Shown here piece by piece: positions 1 through 4,267 of a stretch of DNA of 5,065 nucleotides (the stretch's first letter is position 1; the number at the start of each line of letters is the position of its first letter). Origin of the DNA: Candidatus Bathyarchaeota archaeon (GTDB taxonomy: Archaea > Thermoproteota > Bathyarchaeia > RBG-16-48-13 > GCA-020355125). Both the position numbers and the translations under genes were made by a program. The notes under the pieces are model-generated. The model made no database searches and had not been told where the DNA came from. It was given only the letters and a program-made list of their open reading frames with translations. The stretch is from assembly GCA_026014905.1 (NCBI GenBank), contig JAOZHK010000226.1:1-5065 (forward strand). The letters run 5' to 3'.

Positions 1-1
1 G

Positions 2-769
2 TTAGCCGCGTTGCTCACACTGTTACATGAACAAGGTGCGCAGGTTTCTGTTGGTGAAGCAGACTCTTGTATGTACGCTGCCAGTGTAATGTTGCCTGAA
101 ACACACGTGTCGACTGTGGCTGAGAAGACTGGCGCTAAGATGGTCAATCTGTCACAAGGCGACATGGTCACCATAACGGTTGACAATGGCTTTGTTTTTG
201 ACAAAATTAAAGTGAACAAAGTAATTGCGGATGCAGATGTTCTTATTGCCCTGCCGGTAATGAAAACTCATATTAGCACAACGGTTACGTTGGGTATGAA
301 AACGATGTTTGGCGTCTTACCTGAGAAAAAGAAGTCACGATACCATCCCAAGCTTGACCAAATCATGGTCGATGTCATATCCGCGTTACCCCCTCACGTA
401 ACTATCATCGACGCCACCACCGCGATGGAAGGCGAGGGACCATTCAAGGGTGATCCCCTCGAGCTTGGATTACTGATTGCGGGCGATAACGTGGTATCGA
501 CTGATGCCTGTGGTGCAGCGATAATGGGCTTTGACCCGTCTTCAATAGATCATCTGAGATTAGCTCATCGTAAAAAGCTGGGAATAATCAACATTCAAGA
601 CATGGATATACAAGGACAATCGATAGAGTCGGTGAAGCATCCTTTTATCCCTGCTCCCAGTATGCGTGCAGATCGAACAGTCAGTCGAATTTCGACGGAA
701 CTCGGATATCGCGCGATTCACAGGCATTACGAACAAGCGGTGAAGTCGTGGAACGCTCGCCAAACCTAG
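2..769 (+). CDS. DUF362 domain protein, 5' end cut by the window
   Basis: The reading frame is open from base 2, so the 255 visible residues are the C-terminal part of a longer protein. A TTG at base 11 is in frame but has no Shine-Dalgarno sequence, and the frame stays open upstream, so it is probably internal. Family hallmarks are a LPVMKTH segment (codons from about base 251) followed by a Gly/Met-rich stretch with KTMFG, then MEGEGPFKGDP (from base 425) and a segment with DNVVSTDACGAAIMG. These match DUF362, whose members are often fused to or encoded beside 4Fe-4S ferredoxin domains; their reaction is not established to my knowledge. No cysteine cluster or ferredoxin domain is visible here, and the protein ends in a basic tail. 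There is no signal peptide or membrane segment in the visible part. It converges with the AhpD-like gene. Family assignment is fairly secure; function is open. Confidence 0.85.
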   Translation, partial: LAALLTLLHEQGAQVSVGEADSCMYAASVMLPETHVSTVAEKTGAKMVNLSQGDMVTITVDNGFVFDKIKVNKVIADADVLIALPVMKTHISTTVTLGMKTMFGVLPEKKKSRYHPKLDQIMVDVISALPPHVTIIDATTAMEGEGPFKGDPLELGLLIAGDNVVSTDACGAAIMGFDPSSIDHLRLAHRKKLGIINIQDMDIQGQSIESVKHPFIPAPSMRADRTVSRISTELGYRAIHRHYEQAVKSWNARQT

Positions 770-792
770 CAATAACCTGTTTATCGAGCATT

Positions 793-809
793 CGCGCGCG
801 CTACACGTG
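793..809. other. C/G alternating tract plus CACGTG in the convergent spacer
   Basis: A nine-base CG alternation (793-801) is followed by eight bases of alternating purine-pyrimidine containing CACGTG (804-809). The segment TACACGTGACATC (802-814) matches TACATGTCACATC on the minus strand upstream of the AhpD-like gene at 11 of 13 positions. It lies in the 113-bp spacer between the converging DUF362 and AhpD-like genes, where an operator would be unexpected. Its role is unknown. Confidence 0.35.
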
Positions 810-834
810 ACATCTTTTTGCATGTTTCCAAGAT

Positions 835-843
835 AAAAAAAAA
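835..843 (-). terminator. Oligo-T tract downstream of the AhpD-like gene
   Basis: Read on the minus strand, CCCC is followed by nine T residues about 40 bases past the stop codon of the AhpD-like gene. No stem-loop precedes it, so it is not a classical bacterial intrinsic terminator. Archaeal RNA polymerase can terminate at such T-tracts without a hairpin. A termination role is inferred from position and composition only. Confidence 0.3.
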
Positions 844-882
844 GGGGAAATGGTTCTTCTGAATCAGTGTTATCGTCGTTGC

Positions 883-1263
883 TTATTTATGGAGGTGTGC
901 GCCTATTTTATGGAATTCCTCAGTGAACTTTTCCAAATCATAATTTTGCGCGAACAACATCGTGCTCCATCGACCCGTGAAACTGGACAGGAAATAAATT
1001 TCCTGTAGTTCCTCATCACTCGCCCCATGTAGCTTTGCGGCTCCTGTATGGAAAAGTGTACAGTAGGGACATCGGGTGTTGGCCGCGATAGCCAATCCAA
1101 TCATTTCTCGGTATTTCGCTGGTATTTTTGATTCTCCCAAGACGTATTTCTTGAAGAGCGGCCATTCTTTAATCAGAACATCTTCTGCTAAGGCTTTCAT
1201 AAAACCTGGTACTAATCCAATCGAGGTTTCAATATCTTTCAGGGTATCTTCGTATTTTCCCAT
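883..1263 (-). CDS. AhpD-like / carboxymuconolactone decarboxylase-family protein
   Basis: This 126-residue cytoplasmic protein belongs to the AhpD / carboxymuconolactone decarboxylase fold. Residues 62-82 contain CPYC (C65, C68) followed by H72 and a KLHGASDEE segment, the AhpD core motif. E53 lies 12 residues before C65, so Glu, Cys, Cys and His match the spacing of the catalytic set of mycobacterial AhpD (E118, C130, C133, H137). The position equivalent to AhpD His132 is Y67. Members usually act as thiol-disulfide or peroxide-reducing proteins; the two cysteines argue against a true decarboxylase. The ATG at 1263 is chosen because GGAGAG sits 6 bases upstream and the protein then begins GKYEDTLKDIETSIGLVPG, as the family does. 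The frame is open back to an ATG at 1377, but that extension is basic, unlike the family, and covers regulatory-looking DNA. No AhpC partner is visible. The GMC gene lies 206 bp upstream on the same strand. Confidence 0.88.
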   Translation of the reverse strand: MGKYEDTLKDIETSIGLVPGFMKALAEDVLIKEWPLFKKYVLGESKIPAKYREMIGLAIAANTRCPYCTLFHTGAAKLHGASDEELQEIYFLSSFTGRWSTMLFAQNYDLEKFTEEFHKIGAHLHK

Positions 1264-1269
1264 GTAATT

Positions 1270-1275
1270 CTCTCC
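1270..1275 (-). promoter_or_regulatory. Ribosome binding site fixing the AhpD-like start
   Basis: GGAGAG on the minus strand lies 6 bases before the ATG at 1263. The upstream in-frame ATG at 1377 has no comparable site, so this decides the start. An AT-rich box, ATATAAAA, lies just upstream (minus strand, about 1281-1288). It looks like an archaeal TATA box but is too close to the ATG to drive a leader containing this site. Confidence 0.65.
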
Positions 1276-1312
1276 AATTGTTTTATATGTACTATTGACT
1301 GCTTTTGCCTCC

Positions 1313-1340
1313 ATAAGTAGATGTCCCGAATATATACGGG
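1313..1340 (-). promoter_or_regulatory. Composite regulatory element, copy 1 (upstream of the AhpD-like gene)
   Basis: On the minus strand the imperfect dyad CCCGTATATATTCGGG (1340-1325; 14 of 16 positions symmetric) is followed after 6 bases by ACTTAT (1318-1313). The same arrangement with the same 6-base gap occurs on the plus strand at 4163-4190, before the BBE-like flavoprotein gene, with 22 of 28 positions identical. A nine-base palindrome with a one-base centre (ATGTCACAT, 1349-1341) abuts its 5' side. It ends 49 bases before the AhpD-like ATG. It is probably an operator for a dimeric regulator or a conserved promoter core; the sequence does not tell which. Confidence 0.5.
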
Positions 1341-1345
1341 ATGTG

Positions 1346-1364
1346 ACATGTACGCGCGCACGTA
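1346..1364. other. 19-bp perfect alternating purine-pyrimidine tract
   Basis: The strand alternates purine and pyrimidine without a break for 19 bases and includes CGCGCGCACG. It is the longest of six such tracts in the window's intergenic DNA. Sequences of this kind can adopt the Z-form under negative supercoiling. It lies next to the composite element upstream of the AhpD-like gene. Confidence 0.5.
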
Positions 1365-1433
1365 AACGAGTTGCCATTCTTATCTAAATCAAACAAGGGG
1401 CTTTTTTCACTTCACGTTGGAAACCCGCCCGAG

Positions 1434-1446
1434 GTATGCGCACGCG
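1434..1446. other. 13-bp alternating purine-pyrimidine tract downstream of the GMC gene
   Basis: GTATGCGCACGCG alternates perfectly and lies 23 bases past the GMC stop codon, in the gap before the AhpD-like gene. No terminator hairpin is evident here. A GGGGC followed by six T residues on the plus strand (about 1397-1407) does not follow any plus-strand gene. Confidence 0.4.
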
Positions 1447-1469
1447 AGTGAGTTGACGGGAGATAGCCA

Positions 1470-2756
1470 TTACATGTATTCGGTCACGAGTGTGTTGGCT
1501 AAGCGTTTTGCTAGTGCAACGATGGTTAATACTGGGGGTTTACCTGGGGTTTGAGGAAATACACTGGCATCACACACAAAGAGTCTGGACACTTGAGTTT
1601 CAAGATTGTTATCTACGATAGTTCCGATGCCTGCCGTGCCTCCAGGATGAGCGCCTCGAATCGGACCTGTGAAGATTGATTGCGGATCTGCGCCTGCGTG
1701 AGTTAATATTTCGGAAGATAATTGCCTTCCGCGATCTAATCGTTTGTGATCGTCTGGGGTAATTGGTTTATGAATCATACCTGTCTTATCAATTGTTCCA
1801 TTCGCGTCATCGGTGGTTTTCGCCATCAGTCCCAGGATTCGATGTCGTCGTCGTGCATTCCATTTTTGAAATAGAGGAAGATAAAGGAACATGTCTAGTG
1901 AGGAGTCCATAGTGGGAGAAAGGATGAAGCCTTCTTCATCATGAAGATCGATGAGGGTAGTCATAGCGAGTTCATCTCGATACTGGGCCTGATCGACTAG
2001 ACCATACGTATTAATAAAAAGATCGGCAAAGAGGTCTTTCCCTGCCTCAAGGCCTGAGTTCTGTAAGATAACGGGGGTTCCTAATCCTCCTGCAGCTAAA
2101 ATCACAGTCGTCGCATGGATTTCGGATTGCCCTTGGGGCGTCGAGATACGAACGCCATTGGCCTCCATGTTTGAAGCTTGGACTTCTTGGACAAGTGATG
2201 ATTCAAGTAATTTAGCTCCTGCTTTTCTCGCTCGAGTCAGGTGGTGAAGAGCAGTCCATTTCGCGCCGTAGATGCAACCTAAATGACAGTTTCCACACTG
2301 TCGACAAACATCGAAATTCACATATTTGGGCATAGGTCGCACGGTATAACCCAGTTCTTCAGAAGCCTTCATCAATGCCAGTGTTCGTGGACCCATTGCA
2401 GTCTTGGGAGTGGGCGTGATATTTAACTCAGTTTCCGCTTCTTCAAACTCCGTAGCTAGATCAATGTTCTGGGCTTTCAGTTCATGTTCAAGCGAACGCA
2501 CACCATTACCAATAGTCACAATCGATGATCCACCAACCATTAGTGTTCGAAAAACTTCGGTTCCTTCCTGCGATTTTTCCGCTGGATTAAACCGACTTGA
2601 CCGTGTATAAAAGTTCAAAGCTCGCATTTCAGTACCAAGTTTGTGAAACGTTCCCGCCTCCACCACGGTGACATTGAGACCGTTACTAGCCAGCTCATTA
2701 GCGAGAACCGCACCGCCGACGCCTGAACCCACAATAACAATTGCAGACTCCAACAC
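1470..2756 (-). CDS. GMC-family FAD oxidoreductase with a [4Fe-4S]-type cysteine motif
   Basis: This 428-residue flavoenzyme probably oxidises an alcohol or sugar-type substrate in the cytoplasm. The N-terminus carries the FAD-binding Rossmann motif GSGVGG (residues 10-15), with the ribose-binding acid in VVEAG (E33). Residues 74-85 (VGGSSIVTIGNG) fit the GMC flavin-contact loop. C151, C154, C157 and C161, spaced C-x2-C-x2-C-x3-C, form a ferredoxin-like cluster site typical of a shorter anaerobe/archaeal GMC subgroup and absent from classical oxidases. AAGGLGTP (221-228) is the second FAD signature. The C-terminal GMC domain has GAHPGGTAGIG, with H370 the likely catalytic base, and VCDASVFPQTPGKPPVLTIVALAKRLA; the usual Asn-Pro there reads Pro-Pro. 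Classical GMC enzymes have 500-600 residues. There is no signal peptide. The GTG at 2756 directly abuts GGAGGT; the next codon, TTG at 2753, is an alternative start. The gene diverges from the 4Fe-4S gene. Confidence 0.9.
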   Translation of the reverse strand: MLESAIVIVGSGVGGAVLANELASNGLNVTVVEAGTFHKLGTEMRALNFYTRSSRFNPAEKSQEGTEVFRTLMVGGSSIVTIGNGVRSLEHELKAQNIDLATEFEEAETELNITPTPKTAMGPRTLALMKASEELGYTVRPMPKYVNFDVCRQCGNCHLGCIYGAKWTALHHLTRARKAGAKLLESSLVQEVQASNMEANGVRISTPQGQSEIHATTVILAAGGLGTPVILQNSGLEAGKDLFADLFINTYGLVDQAQYRDELAMTTLIDLHDEEGFILSPTMDSSLDMFLYLPLFQKWNARRRHRILGLMAKTTDDANGTIDKTGMIHKPITPDDHKRLDRGRQLSSEILTHAGADPQSIFTGPIRGAHPGGTAGIGTIVDNNLETQVSRLFVCDASVFPQTPGKPPVLTIVALAKRLANTLVTEYM

Positions 2757-2765
2757 ACCTCCCCC
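2757..2765 (-). promoter_or_regulatory. Strong Shine-Dalgarno touching the GMC start codon
   Basis: The minus strand reads GGGGGAGGT directly before the GTG at 2756, leaving no spacer. From TTG at 2753 the GGAGG has a 4-base spacer, which is more usual. The 10 bases CTACTTATGG just upstream (2773-2764) recur exactly at 1320-1311 before the AhpD-like gene. Confidence 0.55.
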
Positions 2766-2793
2766 ATAAGTAGTAGTACATAGTGTAGTTACT

Positions 2794-2801
2794 AAAAAAA
2801 A
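2794..2801 (-). other. Eight-T run in the GMC leader region
   Basis: The minus strand reads GGATC followed by eight T residues about 38 bases before the GMC start. No stem of useful length precedes it. It could be a promoter spacer, a T-tract pause or termination site in the leader, or a simple AT-rich stretch; none can be preferred. Confidence 0.2.
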
Positions 2802-2812
2802 GATCCGGTTGA

Positions 2813-2822
2813 GCGCACGCGT
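2813..2822. other. 10-bp alternating tract in the divergent promoter region
   Basis: GCGCACGCGT alternates perfectly between purine and pyrimidine. It lies 57 bases upstream of the GMC start and is one of two such tracts in this divergent region. Confidence 0.35.
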
Positions 2823-2837
2823 TTTGATTCAATGCTT

Positions 2838-2849
2838 CGACTTGAGTCG
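2838..2849. promoter_or_regulatory. Short inverted repeat in the GMC / 4Fe-4S divergent region
   Basis: CGACT and AGTCG form a perfect 5-bp inverted repeat around a two-base centre (CGACTTGAGTCG). It lies about 82 bases before the GMC start, near the middle of the divergent region. It could be a small operator; a chance palindrome of this length is not excluded. Confidence 0.3.
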
Positions 2850-2902
2850 GCATCAGTTTTAAAATTACCAATCATTTTTCGAATATAGTTTATGCACGAA
2901 TA

Positions 2903-2930
2903 ATTCTGGAGACTATTATCGATCCAGAAT
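2903..2930. promoter_or_regulatory. Candidate operator: 8-bp perfect inverted repeat, 12-bp spacer
   Basis: ATTCTGGA (2903-2910) and TCCAGAAT (2923-2930) are perfect inverted copies separated by 12 bases, so the arm centres are 20 bp apart, about two helical turns. This suits a dimeric or tetrameric regulator. It lies just upstream of the putative promoter of the 4Fe-4S gene and 147 bases from the GMC start, so it could act on either. The 12-base centre is AT-rich with little pairing, so an RNA hairpin function is less likely. Confidence 0.5.
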
Positions 2931-2941
2931 ACGCACACGTG
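2929..2941. other. 13-bp alternating tract with CACGTG before the 4Fe-4S gene
   Basis: ATACGCACACGTG alternates perfectly and overlaps the last two bases of the inverted repeat at 2903-2930. Its ACACGTGA end also occurs in the convergent spacer at 803-810. Confidence 0.4.
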
Positions 2942-2948
2942 AATTTAT

Positions 2949-2978
2949 TTGCTTATACAGTCTTACTTAATATATTAT
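2949..2978 (+). promoter_or_regulatory. Putative promoter of the 4Fe-4S gene
   Basis: TTGCTT (2949-2954) and TATTAT (2973-2978; five of six matches to the bacterial -10) are 18 bp apart, placing a start site near 2985 and leaving a short leader with the ribosome binding site. The same AT-rich stretch could instead serve as an archaeal TATA box. This is a pattern-based guess. Confidence 0.3.
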
Positions 2979-2992
2979 TATGCATGGGATGT

Positions 2993-2997
2993 GAGGT
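2993..2997 (+). promoter_or_regulatory. Ribosome binding site deciding the TTG start of the 4Fe-4S gene
   Basis: GAGGT lies 5 bases before TTG at 3003. The frame remains open back to TTG at 2949, but that stretch encodes a Tyr-rich run from AT-rich promoter-like DNA and lacks such a site. Confidence 0.6.
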
Positions 2998-3002
2998 CAT
3001 AT

Positions 3003-4136
3003 TTGAGTGGTAATGAGATCTATGAGGAACTGCGGCAACAGATTGACAAGATGCCGGTCGGTATGCCCCCCACTACATCGGGCGTCGAAATACGCATCCT
3101 CAAACATCTGTTTACCCCTGACGAGGCGAAGATCGCGTTACACCTAAACATCTTTCTGGAGCCGCTGGAGCGGATCTACCGCCGAATCAGGCAACGGAAT
3201 CCATCAATCACCATTCACGATGTGAAAAAGACATTGGATCGGTTAGTGATGAAAGGATCCATCCTATGTGATGAACAGGATGGAGTGACGCGATATAGTT
3301 ATGCGCTATTTATTGTGGGCATGTACGAATTCCAAGTGGATCGAATGACACCAGACTTTTATAAAGCGGTTGATGAATACACTCGCAACGAGTTTCACGA
3401 GGAATACACTCGCACAGGCATTCCTCAATTACGGGTTGTACCCATCGAACAGAGCATTCCCCTCACCTATCATATCGCGACCTATGACAATATGCGGAAA
3501 ACTATCAAGCAGACACGGGGTCAATTTGGTATCGCAAACTGTATTTGTAGACAGGGGAAAGATCTGATAGGACACCCATGCCAGGTAACGAAGCTTCGTG
3601 AAACCTGTATCTTATTTCCACCGATGGCCCTGTACTATCATAAAATCGGCCGCGGGCGGCTGATCACCAAAGAGACCGCGCTGAACCGATTACACCAAGC
3701 GGAGGACGCGGGGCTCGTCATTCAACCTTCAAATGCCCAACAACCCCAGTACTTGTGCTTTTGTTGTGGAGATTGCTGCGCAATCTTAGTCAGCACGAAG
3801 ATCGACGCCCGCCCCGCAGCGCTTTTTGCCACCAACTATTACGCTGAAGTTGATCCCGAATCCTGTGTAGGTTGTGGCACTTGTACCCAGCGCTGTCAAA
3901 TGAATGCCCCCTCCCTTGTCGAATCGACAACGTCTATTAATCTCACTCGATGTATCGGTTGTGGCCTCTGTATTCCTACCTGCCCCTCCACAGCAATCAC
4001 CCTTCACAGAAAAGATCAGGAAATCACACCACCTCAGACTGCGGACGATCTCTATGTCAACATTATGGCCAAGAAAGTGGGAACATGGGGGATGCTGAAA
4101 CTCGGCGTAAAAAAAATACTCGGTCAAAAAATCTAG
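3003..4136 (+). CDS. Large 4Fe-4S protein with two ferredoxin clusters and a Cys-rich centre
   Basis: This 377-residue cytoplasmic protein belongs to a recognisable but functionally uncharacterised 4Fe-4S family of anaerobic bacteria and archaea. Residues about 28-100 (GVEIRILKHLFTPDEAKIAL onward) look like a helical winged-helix-type domain. The centre carries NCICRQGKD (C180, C182), HPC (C193) and ETC (C202), then LCFCCGDCC (C252, C254, C255, C258, C259); such a set could hold another cluster or metal. The C-terminal part is a classic 2[4Fe-4S] ferredoxin: C288, C291, C294, C298 and C317, C320, C323, C327, both C-x2-C-x2-C-x3-C followed by Pro or a polar residue. The basic tail has no membrane segment. 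TTG at 3003 is chosen for its GAGGT site and because the protein then starts at NEIYEELRQQIDKMPVG, as relatives do. It diverges from the GMC gene and is a plausible electron acceptor for it. A redox sensor or regulator role is possible. Confidence 0.88.
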   Translation: MSGNEIYEELRQQIDKMPVGMPPTTSGVEIRILKHLFTPDEAKIALHLNIFLEPLERIYRRIRQRNPSITIHDVKKTLDRLVMKGSILCDEQDGVTRYSYALFIVGMYEFQVDRMTPDFYKAVDEYTRNEFHEEYTRTGIPQLRVVPIEQSIPLTYHIATYDNMRKTIKQTRGQFGIANCICRQGKDLIGHPCQVTKLRETCILFPPMALYYHKIGRGRLITKETALNRLHQAEDAGLVIQPSNAQQPQYLCFCCGDCCAILVSTKIDARPAALFATNYYAEVDPESCVGCGTCTQRCQMNAPSLVESTTSINLTRCIGCGLCIPTCPSTAITLHRKDQEITPPQTADDLYVNIMAKKVGTWGMLKLGVKKILGQKI

Positions 4137-4143
4137 GGACATA

Positions 4144-4157
4144 ACACGCGCGTATAT
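4144..4157. other. 14-bp alternating tract before the BBE-like gene
   Basis: ACACGCGCGTATAT alternates perfectly and begins 7 bases past the 4Fe-4S stop codon. CGCGCGTA here is also present on the minus strand at the copy-1 element, 10 bases from the dyad there and 8 bases here. Confidence 0.4.
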
Positions 4158-4164
4158 CATATAC
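4152..4164. promoter_or_regulatory. 13-bp palindrome abutting the composite element
   Basis: GTATAT and ATATAC are perfect 6-bp arms around a single C. It abuts the composite element at 4163, just as the ATGTCACAT palindrome abuts copy 1. It could be an operator half of a two-site arrangement. Confidence 0.4.
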
Positions 4165-4190
4165 CGCATATATTCGGGAAAATCACTTAT
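4163..4190 (+). promoter_or_regulatory. Composite regulatory element, copy 2 (upstream of the BBE-like gene)
   Basis: ACCGCATATATTCGGG (4163-4178) is followed after 6 bases by ACTTAT (4185-4190). Compared with copy 1 on the minus strand at 1340-1313, 22 of 28 positions agree and the 6-base gap is unchanged. The inner 14 bases form a dyad with 12 of 14 positions symmetric (CCG...CGG). It ends 77 bases before the BBE-like ATG. Confidence 0.5.
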
Positions 4191-4200
4191 TTCACAATCA

Positions 4201-4229
4201 TTGCTGTGTGAACGATGAAATATTATACA
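4201..4229 (+). promoter_or_regulatory. Weak putative promoter of the BBE-like gene
   Basis: TTGCTG (4201-4206) and TATACA (4224-4229) are 17 bp apart, a spacing that fits a bacterial promoter, though the boxes match only three and four of six consensus bases. A start near 4236 would give a roughly 30-base leader without a Shine-Dalgarno sequence. Confidence 0.2.
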
Positions 4230-4267
4230 TTTTCTTTTGGTGGAAAACAATTTTGTCTAATAATAGA

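Noticed and set aside
560..823. 87-residue open frame on the minus strand
   Set aside because: It overlaps the end of the DUF362 gene antisense, has no recognisable motif and no convincing start site.
889..897. Shine-Dalgarno-like GGAGGTG on the plus strand
   Set aside because: No open frame of note follows it; it falls within the C-terminal codons of the minus-strand AhpD-like gene.
1264..1377. N-terminal extension of the AhpD-like protein to an ATG at 1377 (164 residues)
   Set aside because: The extra 38 residues are basic and unlike the family, the ATG lacks a ribosome binding site, and the DNA carries the composite element and the 19-bp alternating tract.
1397..1407. GGGGC plus six T residues as a plus-strand terminator
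   Set aside because: There is no stem upstream and no plus-strand gene ends before it.
2949..3002. TTG 2949 as start of the 4Fe-4S protein
   Set aside because: The 18 added residues come from AT-rich promoter-like DNA, lack a ribosome binding site, and do not fit the family start at NEIYEEL.
3786..4250. 154-residue open frame on the minus strand
   Set aside because: It lies antisense to the ferredoxin domain of the 4Fe-4S gene; its Cys- and Gly-rich composition simply mirrors the cysteine codons, and it has no family features.
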